Shown: positions 11,278 through 20,843 of the stretch, piece after piece
Layout: each line of letters starts with the position of its first letter
Position numbering within the stretch: position 1 is the first letter of the stretch
NCBI RefSeq assembly: GCF_000350225.1
Contig: NW_005178992.1
Span: forward strand, 186,001 to 250,000
Length of the DNA: 64,000 nucleotides
Origin: Chondrus crispus
Lineage: Eukaryota; Rhodophyta; Florideophyceae; Gigartinales; Gigartinaceae
Direction: 5' to 3'
Made by a program: the position numbers and the translations under genes
Notes under the pieces: model-generated
Database searches by the model: none
What the model was told of the DNA's origin: nothing
What the model saw: only the letters and a program-made list of their open reading frames with translations

Positions 11278-11756
11278 GGTGCGTGCGGGCGCTTGCAAAG
11301 CGACCGCCTGATGGTATAGCAAGTAGAATCCCAATGCTGGGTGATTCGTTGGTTAGTTTTTTGGTGCTTTGATGTGTTCTTAGAACCTGATTCTTCGCGT
11401 GCTGGTACTGCGGCACCTGAAACCCCGACTTGTTTGGAGGGAGAAGAAAAGCAAACTGCAAGCTGATGAGGACGTTTTCGAGGAGCACGAAGGGGTCGTT
11501 GTAGATGCAAGGGCGCTCACCGGGGCACTAATTCCGTTCGGGCCGAATGGTCCCGTCGTGACCGCAGCTCCGCGTACGAGGCGTCGTCGGAGGTTGGCCT
11601 TTGCTTTCAGCCCTCAAAAACAAGCCTAGTGATGAATCCCAACTACACGTGTAGAACTTGAAAATGCGCCGTGTTCTAGGGCAGATATCATACCGCCCGA
11701 TCAACAACGTGCACACGTGTGTTGTCGTGAGAATGGTAGCGGAAAATGCCCGTCTA
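11278..11756. other. Upstream region of the UQCC1-like gene, no gene seen
   Basis: This region separates the chaperone start from the outer end of the DNA transposon at 11757. It should contain the chaperone promoter. I found no coding region, only CACGTGT-type words near 11647 and 11713. Confidence 0.5.
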
Positions 11757-11757
11757 G

Positions 11758-11965
11758 CCCTGTGCACCCTGGGAGAAGAAAATTCTTCTCCCAGCGTGAG
11801 TGAAAATTTGGGAGAATTTGGGAGAATTTTGATGTTCTCCCGGCGCCGGGAGAACATTTGAGAGAAGTTCTCCCAAGCCACCAGGGAGAGTCTCCCATTT
11901 GTCACCCAAACTTCTCCCAGTTCTCCCAGTTCTCCCAGTTCTCCCAGTTCTCCCAGTTCTCCCAC
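11758..11965. repeat. Left terminal region: inverted and tandem TTCTCCC motifs
   Basis: The region holds CTGGGAGAAGAA/TTCTTCTCCCAG as a hairpin (11769-11794), two TTTGGGAGAA units, a 26 bp perfect palindrome centred on CGGCGCCG (11832-11857), and six tandem 9 bp units TTCTCCCAG (11912-11965). Such subterminal arrays usually bind the transposase. A CT-rich microsatellite of CTCTCTCCC type follows to about 12056. Confidence 0.75.
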
Positions 11966-12202
11966 TCTCTCCCACTCTCTCTCGCTCTCTCTCGCTCTCT
12001 CCCGCTCTCTCCGCTCTCTCCCACTCTCTCCCACTCTCTCCCACTCTCTCTCACGCACACCACAGCTCACCCACCTTCTTTAACAAGGCATCCGCACCAC
12101 TCTCTCCCTTAAACATTTCATGATCCTCCAGGTAACACCCTGCCTTACTGTTCACCGAGGCCTCAGTACTACTGTTGTCCACATTGTCGTGTACAATACG
12201 AA

Positions 12203-15200
12203 ATGAGCGAGCGGAACGTAGTGTTGTCAGTAGATGATAGCATCGATGCCGATCTCTTCAGCGAAGATCCCCTCTCGCCCGGTCCCCTGTCGCCGATCCA
12301 TGCCAAAGTTGCAGAACAACGTGTCTGCACTTCGCCCCAACGTAGTGCTTCCCTTTCTCCTGTACCACCCCATTATGTTTCACGTCACATTGGAGCGTGG
12401 CCTCGCCGTGCTGAACAGAACAGACCGATATCCCCAATGCAAAACCCGGCCAACTTTGACTCTTTATCTTCTACCGATTTGCCGTTTTCTCAAGAGCAAG
12501 CGCAGCTAGAATGTGATGATCCTGTTGATGAGCTATCTGAAAGTTCAGATGACAACAGTATTTTTGTGTCTGACTCTGAGCTGGTCGCTCTAGAATGTGA
12601 ACGTAATCCCACGCGGTCTATTAGCAATCATGTTTCAGGTACTACTACCGTAATACAGGACCACTTCTCCGCTCTTTTCAACGACTATGCTTCTGATTGT
12701 ATCAATGCACCGCCTGGTACGGACTTGGAGTTTCCCATGCAAACACAGGATACGACACATGTTGAAAACTTGTCACGCGATGTGCCAGATGCTACCGAGC
12801 TTCCAGATTGGGACTACGCGACCCCTTTTGAAACAATAGAGCTTGATATCGACGTCGTTGATCGTGAACTCTGCCCAAAATATATTCTGGAATCAAATGA
12901 AATCCTTGACAACGTAATTGCAAAGGCAAGTGTGCTGCGTGATAAAGCTGTGGATGCGAGCAACCTCCGCCGTATTGATGTATTCGATTGCTTCATTCCG
13001 CTATCCATCCTCGAAAAGCTACGTGCGCATATCAATGAAGTGCTTAACTGGAAGAAAAAAAGACGAGTTGAAACATTTGAGCTGAAAGGGGTCATCATCT
13101 TACACGTATTGGCGGCTTCGTACAACAGCTGTGCAGCTACCATCACTGCACCGGAAAATGAAGCTTTCTTTTACCAAATGGGCATTACAGGGCAGAGGTA
13201 CAAAGAGGTATGGAGTGCGTTGTCTTGCACTAAAGAAAACCGGCAGCGTGTTGATGCTAACGCCTTCGGTTGGTTCAACAAGCCTACTGTAGGCAATTTT
13301 CTCATAACGGAAATGGAAGCCGAACTAGCCGCTATTAACAGGGTGCTTGTCAACGTGGAGGGTGTAACTATATACTCATTGGACGATGACCATAACCGTC
13401 TAAGCTCTAGGTCGGTCTTGCATCTCACCAACCTAGCACAGATAAACAACCCGAAGAAAGCTCTGGGACCGGTGAATAATGCTGTATGCTCAGCTTTAAC
13501 GCATACTTTTATAGCCAGTCACTACTCACGCCCTAATGAAAAAGTCATTGATGTTTGGCACAGGCTGGTGCAGTTGTTACAAGGTGTACCCACAGCTGGG
13601 TCAATCAGGCCGATGGTAGATGCATTGTTCGCAGCAGACCGGGGATACAATCAAGTTGAAACAATTAGATTTATCAACGAAGTGCTCTGTGCTACTGGGT
13701 TAGGGACCCACAAGAGGTCGTTGAACTTCCCTTTCGTTTTCGGAGACGGGCCGATTTCACAAAAACACAACGGTATGGCTGTGTCGGAGCGGGGATGCCG
13801 AGCTGTGTACAGTGCAATAAAAAAGCCACGTGAAAGTCAAGGTCGAAGTGTGGAGGCCTCGGTTTATCGGGAAAGTTACTCAGGTCGCATCGCCGCTGTA
13901 TATAGCAATGATGTAAGCCGCTTCGGTGCCCATAAATTTTGTATGGTATCGAAGGAAGGTTACAGGACTTCCTTTACATCTGAACAAGTCGAACAGATAC
14001 AGGTCATCTACGACCGTCGAAGCGACGAGCACATGGCAGATAGCTACAATTTACGTGAAAGAGGGCTCCAGTACAGTGCTACAGTACTGAAAGTCGTTCA
14101 AACACTTTCCAATCTACGGCATTTGACGGTGATGCAGTCGGAAGATCCTGCGTGGTTTTTGGCAAGAGCATTCAAGTTCACATCTCGCACTGGCAGCAAC
14201 TTTTTTGCTGCTATATCTCGTGACTACAATGTTAGTCTCTCAGGAATGAGCCACATTTTAGGCGGCAAACGCCTCACTCCAATGACGCAGCCGCTCAGCC
14301 TTGAACCTTGCGAAGTGAAGGAGCAGCTTGACGATAAGTGGGACAGAATCCAGAGAATAACTGGGATCCGGAAACAGAACGATAGTGTTGTGGTAACTTC
14401 AGAAGATCTTAACGCCTTCCTTGCTATGTCTTCGACTGCAGTACAAAATCTCCGCAAAGACAATATAATTTCACTTTTATTAACTGTTGGCAAAAGGGAA
14501 AAGAGAACGATGAGAAAGCCACAACTCATTGATGCTGTGAAAAGGTACCAGGCACAGTTCCGAAATGGAATTGGTGTCCCAGCAACGCAAGGTCCATCTT
14601 CTAATCAAGAAGATATATATAGAGGAAATGCTGCTATTCTCCGCACAAACCTTTATAAGACCTCACTCGACTCCTGGGCGATGAAGCCATTAGTATCAAC
14701 GGCTGGTATGAAGGAGGGCACGGTCAATGAAATACAGGTTCTAAGGGCCATACCAGCTTTTATTGAAAAACACTGTGTTTTCGATGCTTCAGTTGCGCAT
14801 CAGAAACTGCTTCCTTTATTCGGTACCCAATATAGAGCGGACTACGTCCGAAGTGTTGGCCTTGTTGCGTCAAAATCCAACCCAATGCTCGCAGATAGCC
14901 CTGATGGGCTGATAGGGCTAACAGATGATGATGGGAATGCTGTTTGTGCTGCCATAGAAGTGAAAACTATGGCATCTCCCAATACAATTGAGAAGGCGAA
15001 AAGGAGGAGGGACGCCTACAGCCCATTTGTTTCTATAGAAGATGTAGGGAACTCTGAATCTGCTGCAGCTCATTTCAAGGAATTAGTGGATACCACGGGG
15101 TACAGGTTTCAATGTATTCACCATTGTTTAGTAACGTCACTGAGGAGGGTTTTATATATTGTTGCAAAAGGCAGCCACAATGGAGTTGTGGAAATACTAT

Positions 15201-15949
15201 ATGCAGCCCTCATAGAGTTTGCAGATGTGGCGACTTCCTCTTATTCCTTTTGGATGGATGCGGTGCGATTAAGTGCCTGTGACTGGGTGGGCAAACATGC
15301 CTCTCACATACCTTCTGAATACGACCTTTTACTAAGTGGAAGCCACACCTCTGATCTGTATTCATTGGCCTCGCATTATAATTTGTGTAGGGCCTATAAA
15401 AGGCTCGTAGATGCTAACGGGCCGTTACCGCCCAGTAGAATGATACGTCCTACATTATTGGTCTATTGGAACGCCTTGAAGGGGGGTGTAGATGAATTCA
15501 GTCGGGCACTGAAAAGCTTGGCCTACACTAACTCGAGCGAGAACCCGATCGTTAGTATAATTGGGAGACTGATTTGTGGGCAGGTTTGTAACGCTGCAAT
15601 TGTTCATCGCATAGCTATCGCACGCACAAAAGGGTATTTATTGGCTTCAGAAGAGCATGCTACTACGAAAGAAGGATATAAGAACACACGTCATCGTGTA
15701 ACATCTTGTGCAACATTTGGGTCATTTGCGAGGTGTCTCGCACGGGAATATGTTAACATGGAGTCGGAGAGGCGAGACTCCAACACGACCCTCTGCCAAA
15801 TGGTCTCTAACAGAAATAGATACTCAACAGGGAACCAGGGAAATTTTCAGGCTGGAACGCATGCCAACATGAAGCACATGTACACAACGGATGTTGTAGA
15901 AAAGTACAATAGAAGGGAAGATTCAGTAAGGCGTCTAAACGGTTCTTAA
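12203..15949 (+). CDS. PiggyBac-like DDE transposase fused to YqaJ-type nuclease with SAP-like segment
   Basis: The 1248-residue protein has five zones. Residues 1-220 are acidic and Ser/Pro-rich, probably disordered. Residues 220-575 look like a DDE transposase: SLDDDHNRLSSR (about 392), FAADRGYNQ (about 478) and AAVYSNDVSRF (about 567) offer three acidic positions, and GTHKR near 510 fits the piggyBac-type pattern. At about 650 SEDPAWFLARAFKFTSR matches the opening helix of YqaJ exonucleases. Residues 735-790 resemble a SAP DNA-binding motif. At 830-1000 EGTVNEIQVL, LADSPDGLIG, AIEVKT and FQCIHHCLVT give the E...D...ExK...Q signature of the PD-(D/E)XK nuclease. The nuclease assignment is firm, the DDE assignment moderate. 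A coding end at 15925 followed by splicing is an alternative to the stop at 15949. Confidence 0.8.
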   Translation: MSERNVVLSVDDSIDADLFSEDPLSPGPLSPIHAKVAEQRVCTSPQRSASLSPVPPHYVSRHIGAWPRRAEQNRPISPMQNPANFDSLSSTDLPFSQEQAQLECDDPVDELSESSDDNSIFVSDSELVALECERNPTRSISNHVSGTTTVIQDHFSALFNDYASDCINAPPGTDLEFPMQTQDTTHVENLSRDVPDATELPDWDYATPFETIELDIDVVDRELCPKYILESNEILDNVIAKASVLRDKAVDASNLRRIDVFDCFIPLSILEKLRAHINEVLNWKKKRRVETFELKGVIILHVLAASYNSCAATITAPENEAFFYQMGITGQRYKEVWSALSCTKENRQRVDANAFGWFNKPTVGNFLITEMEAELAAINRVLVNVEGVTIYSLDDDHNRLSSRSVLHLTNLAQINNPKKALGPVNNAVCSALTHTFIASHYSRPNEKVIDVWHRLVQLLQGVPTAGSIRPMVDALFAADRGYNQVETIRFINEVLCATGLGTHKRSLNFPFVFGDGPISQKHNGMAVSERGCRAVYSAIKKPRESQGRSVEASVYRESYSGRIAAVYSNDVSRFGAHKFCMVSKEGYRTSFTSEQVEQIQVIYDRRSDEHMADSYNLRERGLQYSATVLKVVQTLSNLRHLTVMQSEDPAWFLARAFKFTSRTGSNFFAAISRDYNVSLSGMSHILGGKRLTPMTQPLSLEPCEVKEQLDDKWDRIQRITGIRKQNDSVVVTSEDLNAFLAMSSTAVQNLRKDNIISLLLTVGKREKRTMRKPQLIDAVKRYQAQFRNGIGVPATQGPSSNQEDIYRGNAAILRTNLYKTSLDSWAMKPLVSTAGMKEGTVNEIQVLRAIPAFIEKHCVFDASVAHQKLLPLFGTQYRADYVRSVGLVASKSNPMLADSPDGLIGLTDDDGNAVCAAIEVKTMASPNTIEKAKRRRDAYSPFVSIEDVGNSESAAAHFKELVDTTGYRFQCIHHCLVTSLRRVLYIVAKGSHNGVVEILYAALIEFADVATSSYSFWMDAVRLSACDWVGKHASHIPSEYDLLLSGSHTSDLYSLASHYNLCRAYKRLVDANGPLPPSRMIRPTLLVYWNALKGGVDEFSRALKSLAYTNSSENPIVSIIGRLICGQVCNAAIVHRIAIARTKGYLLASEEHATTKEGYKNTRHRVTSCATFGSFARCLAREYVNMESERRDSNTTLCQMVSNRNRYSTGNQGNFQAGTHANMKHMYTTDVVEKYNRREDSVRRLNGS

Positions 15950-16024
15950 GAGCATCAGGCAATCAAAGGGAAGGCTGCGTATTGTAGTTTGTGTTCGTTT
16001 ACTCATACTATAATTTACAGGCAG

Positions 16025-16198
16025 AAGCGTTTCCAAAAGAAAGGTGGATCTAAGATGCGACAGTAGTGCGTGTTGTGCTCGCAGCCAATCTGCCGCTCGT
16101 GTTGGGATATATGGCATACGGAAAGGAAGCTCCCGAAAGCCAAAATTAGTCCTGCGGAGTTGGCTAAGCTCAAGGAGAAAGCAAGAATGTCTACGTGA
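16025..16198 (+). pseudogene. Possible last exon with CxxC zinc ribbon of the fused transposase
   Basis: A strong 5' splice site (TCA|GTAAGG, 15926) and an acceptor (TTTACAGGCAG, ending 16024) would remove 99 bp and keep frame. The exon then reads KRFQKKGGSKMRQ, a TAG at 16064-16066, and CVLCSQPICRSCWDIWH, ending at 16198. The spacing C-x2-C-x4-C-x2-C-x4-H matches the C-terminal zinc ribbon of piggyBac transposases, which supports that relationship. The TAG just before the ribbon means this copy is damaged here, or the ribbon is made another way. The exon structure is inferred from splice-site quality alone. Confidence 0.45.
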
Positions 16199-16295
16199 AT
16201 AAATGAGCATCAGAATTGTAACGGTTAGAGCACGAAAGGGGTGACGGACAATGCGCATTTCATTGTACATATCTTGCAAACCTAGGAGAAGGATC

Positions 16296-16410
16296 CTAGA
16301 ATTGGGAGAGTTCTCCTAGAATTGGGAGAGTTCTCCCAGAATTGGGAGAGTTCTCCCAGAACTGGGAGAACTCTCCCACGGTCGTTGGGAGAGTTTCTCC
16401 CACTTTTTCT
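16296..16410. repeat. Right terminal array of inverted TTCTCCC motifs
   Basis: Four units of about 20 bp, AATTGGGAGAGTTCTCCCAG and variants, follow each other. Each unit is itself an inverted repeat. Further GGGAGAG and TTCTCCC words run to 16410, and a last TTCTCCCAG lies at 16579-16587, just inside the outer end of the element. The array mirrors the one at 11912-11965. Confidence 0.75.
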
Positions 16411-16603
16411 CCCAAAAAAAGTTTAGGTGACCATAACTTCATCCCTCCCCGTCTGCAATACCAGGCGCTTCGTTTGTAGCTGCATATCCACTGGGGTATT
16501 CGAGCGCGCAGCTCCAAACCGATATTGGTTTGAAACAAAATGACAGGGGAAAGATTTTCTATTTTTGCAAGTCAAAAGTTCTCCCAGATTTTGAGCACAG
16601 GGA

Positions 16604-16948
16604 TACAGTACCCTTGGTATCTGTCGGCGGAATTACTCCACTACATCACACCGTCGCTGCAGAGCGCAGTGCTCAAGCGGTGCCACAGTCTCCGCCTGGC
16701 TTCAAAGCGGCCTACATATATACTCAATGTTCGAGTACAGCGTGCCATCGCCATGAATTTGAGCAAAACGCCCCCGCCCTTCTCACCTTTAGGGTCTTGT
16801 GGGCTTGTGAAAATGCTGGCAGAGCAAATGGTACTGTGGTTCGACATCAGAAGATTAACTAACAATTCGGAACACATCAATCGATTCCCTAATCAATCAC
16901 GCCGTTTACTACATCTTCGTGCATTCGAATAACGTCGTCTCCACAACT
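16604..16948. other. Gap downstream of the isomerase gene
   Basis: No gene was recognised. It holds the 3' flank of the isomerase gene. A 15 bp word, ACAGTACCCTTGGTA, at about 16607 recurs at about 19239. Confidence 0.4.
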
Positions 16949-18610
16949 CTATCCAGATAAGTACTTCTTCAGAAGCATCGTAGTCGACGGGTTGAACCCA
17001 CTAACGTCTGCGCCATCCGAGCGTGAAGCCGTGAGTTGCGTCCGCACGTCCTTGGCGAGCACTTTTCCAAGCTCCACGCCCCATTGATCAAACGAATTAA
17101 TCCCCCAGATGAACCCTTCCACAACCGTCCGATGCTCAAATAAGGCAAGCAATTGGCCCACCGTAAAGGCATTCAATTCGTCGATCAGCATGGAAGAACT
17201 GGGACGATTACCCGGGAACGTCTTGTGTGGCACTAGCTCCTCTCTGATTCCTTCAACGCGGCACTGCTCGGCCGACTTCCCGAATGCGAGCGCATCTGGC
17301 TGCGCGAAGAAATTCGACATCAGCTCATCGTGGTTACTCACGGGCTCCCCAGGAAGAGACACTGGCACCTGACTCTTAATCACGGCAACAAAGTCACATG
17401 GCACGACGCGGCCCTGGTGGATCAGCTGGTAAAACGAGTGCTGCCCGTTCGTTCCCGGCTCTCCAAAGTTTATCGGGCCCGCCTCCATGTTCAATTCCGA
17501 ACCATCCAAACGCACACGCTTGCCATTGCTCTCCATATCCACTTGTTGGATGTGCGGTGCAAGCTTAAGTAGTGCTTGCTGGTAGGGCAATAACGCCCGA
17601 GTAGAATACCCCAAAAACGTGGAATTCCACACACCGATAAGTCCCATGATTACCGGAAGATTCTGCTCTGCTGGTGCTGTCTTGAAATGTTCGTCCATGT
17701 CATGTGCCCCAGCGAGGAAATTAGACACAACATCGAAACCATATTGCAAAGCCAGCGGGACCACGCCAACAGCGGAGCTTACTGAGTAGCGACCCCCAAC
17801 CCAATCCCAAAACCCGAAGGCATTTTCCGGATTGATACCAAACGCTTCCACCCCCTTCAAATTTGTGCTGACTGCGACCATGTGCTTTGCAACTGCATCC
17901 GAGCCGAGTGCTTTAACGATCCAAGCACGCATCGTGCGAGCATTGAGCATCGTCTCCGCTGTGGTAAAGGTTTTCGAAATGACGAGAACCAGAGTGGTCT
18001 CTGGGTTGAGACCCTCCCGCGCGCGGGCGACATCGACAGGGTCGACATTTGCCAGAAACCTGAGTCGCCTCCCGCTGGCTGCTGCAGATGCCTTGGGATC
18101 CATGCGAAGTGCTTCAAACACGAATTCCGGCCCGAGATAGCTACCACCGATGCCGATGGCGACAACATCAGTCAGAGTTTTGCCAGTCGCACCAACCCAC
18201 GCTCCAGAACGAACCTTATCGGTGAAGCCCTTGATCTTGTCCAACACCTCATGCACTGCAGGAACAACATCAGTGCCGTCAGTCGTAATCGACGCAGTTT
18301 TCGGTGCACGAAGAGCAACGTGAAGGACGGAACGCCCTTCTGTTGTGTTGATCTTGTCGCCATTGAACATGGCTGCGATTTTATCGGATAAGCCCACTCG
18401 ACGAGCAAGGTCAAAGAGAAGACTCATCGAGTCTTTTGTGAGGCGCTGGCGCGAGTAATCAAGAAGAAAGCCAGTATGGGAAGCAACCATTGCAGCGCAT
18501 CGGTCCTCGTCCATGAGAAGATCGCGCAGATGCATGTCGTCTGCGGCGGAGGCAGCATTCTTCAGTGCGTCAAGCGCAGCCGCGACATCGGTTTCCACGA
18601 CACTCACCAT
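16949..18610 (-). CDS. GPI: Glucose-6-phosphate isomerase
   Basis: This enzyme interconverts glucose 6-phosphate and fructose 6-phosphate in glycolysis and gluconeogenesis. The 553-residue protein has the full family set: GRSVLHVAL near 92, GIGGSYLG at 153-160, SKTFTTAET at 212-220, the family signature DWVGGRYS at 269-276, the catalytic glutamate in [18 protein letters not shown] (E384, H391), and the C-terminal signature [10 protein letters not shown] with lysine 516. Length is normal. The N-terminus shows no transit or signal peptide, so a cytosolic location is likely. The ATG at 18610 starts directly before the conserved N-terminal helix region. There is no intron. The neighbouring elongase gene is on the same strand about 820 bp upstream. 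Confidence 0.97.
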   Translation of the reverse strand: MVSVVETDVAAALDALKNAASAADDMHLRDLLMDEDRCAAMVASHTGFLLDYSRQRLTKDSMSLLFDLARRVGLSDKIAAMFNGDKINTTEGRSVLHVALRAPKTASITTDGTDVVPAVHEVLDKIKGFTDKVRSGAWVGATGKTLTDVVAIGIGGSYLGPEFVFEALRMDPKASAAASGRRLRFLANVDPVDVARAREGLNPETTLVLVISKTFTTAETMLNARTMRAWIVKALGSDAVAKHMVAVSTNLKGVEAFGINPENAFGFWDWVGGRYSVSSAVGVVPLALQYGFDVVSNFLAGAHDMDEHFKTAPAEQNLPVIMGLIGVWNSTFLGYSTRALLPYQQALLKLAPHIQQVDMESNGKRVRLDGSELNMEAGPINFGEPGTNGQHSFYQLIHQGRVVPCDFVAVIKSQVPVSLPGEPVSNHDELMSNFFAQPDALAFGKSAEQCRVEGIREELVPHKTFPGNRPSSSMLIDELNAFTVGQLLALFEHRTVVEGFIWGINSFDQWGVELGKVLAKDVRTQLTASRSDGADVSGFNPSTTMLLKKYLSG

Positions 18611-19428
18611 GCTTCAAGAAATTTTACCAACTATCTCTCTTCAAGGCGAAGGCGTTATGCAGGTACGAATGCTCGGGATGATTAGAAAAGCGTTCAGCTA
18701 TAAAGTGGTAGCCGGGAGTTGGTTAGAGAGCTTGGGCAGAAGGCACAGCAGAAACGATGCCTTGATTTTGTAGTAATGCAGCGGATTGTTGCATCGCTCT
18801 GAAGTTCGTTGTACAGTATGCAAAAAAGTGGAGAAAGAATCTCTGGGAATGGTTGATCTCTTGTGAAAACCGTGAATTTCATATACTTTTCGATCAATTT
18901 CAGATATTGGCCTCGCCTCCACAACCTGTCCCAGGCAATCCATTTGGGCTCTGCTGACGCCAGCATGGCATGTCATTTCTCTCTGTAGTAGGATATCGGT
19001 GTGGTGACCGCAACCATGACTCGACGTGTGATGTCAACATTGCCTGGCCCCATGCAATGGGACTGTGAATGAGCAGGAGCCCCTCCTTTCAGGCACAACC
19101 ATTGTTCATGGAAGACATGACGTCAGGGAGAAATGTCGCGGATGTGAAAGGAAATCCAATAGTCTTGGTAGCTGATCACCAATCGGCCTTTGCACTAGTA
19201 CCAAAGAGGATTTGCTCGCAGCCTCTTGCAGCATCTCTACAGTACCCTTGGTACTAATCACAACAAAACTCGTCATCATTTACTGACCTGATTGTACCTC
19301 GTTAGCATTCTCTATCTCTTTCAACAGAGCCCTTCAAACCTCGCTTCTTGTGCCGCCCCTTTGTGAGCCAGGCAATGCGGTACCTCTCATGACCACGTCC
19401 TCTCACTTGAATGTCTAATACGTTGCGC
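18611..19428. other. Intergenic region between elongase and isomerase genes
   Basis: I see no supported gene. The region should contain the isomerase promoter and the elongase 3' flank. Confidence 0.5.
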
Positions 19429-20274
19429 TTAGGCGGCCTTGGCCTTGCGTCGATATGTCTCGCAGTAAAAGTCAACAAAGAGCTTCGTCAAATAGAATGC
19501 GTGCAATATCAACACCCCGACAGCAAGTTTCTGGGCCGGATTCGCGCACTTGCCATTCTTCAAGAAGAACATTGGGCACGCCAACGCAATCCCAGACAAA
19601 AACTGCACAATTTGCATAGAAGTGATCAAGCTCTTCCCCTTGAGTCTGACACCTATGACAGTAAGTGCATAATACGCATACATGATTGAATGCACAGTAG
19701 AATTGAGCCCAACAAAGATAAACGTTACCGACGCATGGCTCACCTGCAATGCATAGGCGCAGATGATCGTCACTGCGTGATGGTAAACTTGCAGATAGCT
19801 CGGCGAACGCCCCTTGACGATGAGCAAGAGGGTGTCAACCAGTTCCCAATACTTGCTCAGGTAGAACAGAAAGCCCCAGTAATGCAAACCGGAGTGCCAC
19901 AGGTTCTTTTTACAGTATACAGATTCGACGCCCTCATTGCGAAGGTGAGAAATAGTCATGAGGACCACGTTCGATGCGGTCCACGTTGAGTACGCGCAGA
20001 GAAGCAAGTTGTGAATTAGAACGAAGAGCTTGAAGAGCTTGGACTTTCCATTTGTTCCTAGCTTTCGGCAAGCAAGAGTAAAGTGTGGTTTGAGACCGAG
20101 GTATAATGTTACTCCGAAAGGAACGAGGATGGGCTCCATCAACAAATGTCGAGGGTGTACCCCAGTCAATAGCTCGCCGACATATCTCGCTGGAGCCCCA
20201 CTGTTCATTGACAGAAATGCATCTCGTGCCTCTCCCAATCGAGCAAAGACGTCCATCGTTCCTATAGATTCCAT
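19429..20274 (-). CDS. ELO-family very-long-chain or polyunsaturated fatty acid elongase
   Basis: ELO enzymes are ER membrane condensing enzymes that add malonyl-CoA to an acyl-CoA in the first step of fatty acid elongation. The 281-residue protein has the family core: YLSKYWELVDTLLL, then YLQVYHHA, and a downstream NSTVHSIMYAYY segment, with about six or seven hydrophobic membrane spans. The histidine box reads Q-V-Y-H-H where most members have H-V-Y-H-H; a Q at this place is known from some algal elongases acting on polyunsaturated chains. The C-terminus KAKAA fits a dilysine ER retrieval signal. I use the ATG at 20274. An in-frame GTG at 20280 is not a plausible eukaryotic start. No intron is needed. 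Confidence 0.93.
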   Translation of the reverse strand: MESIGTMDVFARLGEARDAFLSMNSGAPARYVGELLTGVHPRHLLMEPILVPFGVTLYLGLKPHFTLACRKLGTNGKSKLFKLFVLIHNLLLCAYSTWTASNVVLMTISHLRNEGVESVYCKKNLWHSGLHYWGFLFYLSKYWELVDTLLLIVKGRSPSYLQVYHHAVTIICAYALQVSHASVTFIFVGLNSTVHSIMYAYYALTVIGVRLKGKSLITSMQIVQFLSGIALACPMFFLKNGKCANPAQKLAVGVLILHAFYLTKLFVDFYCETYRRKAKAA

Positions 20275-20841
20275 CGTCACCTGAGTTTCACAGGAAATGG
20301 TTGAATCTCACTGATCACCAAGAAGCGGTCGTGAACAAGCGCAGCTGTGCAAGAAGTAACTCCTCTCAACATACAAACACAGAAACGGTGACACGGAGGG
20401 GAAAAATGGAAGATACGCTGCAAGACTCGAATTGCGTCCTTCAATAAGTGACGATGGCTTGAGAGGTTGTGGCCTTCTTCTTCACATGCACGAGAGTGGC
20501 GCTGCCGATCCAACTTTGACTCTAGTTTTCCCCACATAAACTGTTCAGGTTCATGGGATTGCGAAAACGTAGTATGATCTGGGCCAGTAGCTCATGCCAT
20601 TGCGGTGGAATCATTTCACATCACAAGATGATTGGCCGGCTTGGTTTTCGCCACATTTTCGCACACGACCGCCAACGATTCCACGTGGAAAACCTGGCCT
20701 TCATCGATGTCCAAGATGTCCACGTGTACAACTCATCCCCGGCATGTGTCTGTGAACCAAGAGATCCGGATGCCGGGGTCCCCCTGACCGGGGGGCCGCC
20801 GGCGCCGGTATATTTACCAACTCTATGTCCTATCGTACGCC
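20275..20841. other. Upstream region of the elongase gene
   Basis: No gene was recognised. A GC-rich stretch with CCGGGG/CCCCGG complementarity lies at about 20770-20815, next to the mariner element. Confidence 0.4.
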
Positions 20842-20843
20842 TA

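Larger units (their letters stand above)
11757..16603 (+). mobile_element. DNA transposon with fused DDE transposase and YqaJ nuclease
   Basis: One long ORF is bracketed by matching ends. The left end reads CCCTGTGCACCCTGGGAGAA and the right end, reversed, reads CCCTGTGC, eight other bases, then CTGGGAGAA. Inside both ends lie many copies of TTCTCCC in both orientations. An inner block also matches in reverse: CACCCAAACTTCTCCC left and AGTTTAGGTGACC right. TA dinucleotides flank both limits (11755-11756 and 16604-16605), so a TA target duplication is possible. A TTAA duplication, usual for piggyBac, is absent. The element is 4847 bp. Boundaries are inferred by eye from the terminal match and could shift by a few bases. 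Confidence 0.7.

Noticed and set aside
11912-11965. TTCTCCCAG tandem array as a CRISPR-like array
   Set aside because: The units are 9 bp with no spacers, in a eukaryotic transposon end; this is a subterminal repeat.
16607-19253. ACAGTACCCTTGGTA at two sites as a regulatory element
   Set aside because: Only 15 bp are shared, the flanks differ and one copy lies at a transposon boundary. It may be chance given how common ACAGTAC is here.
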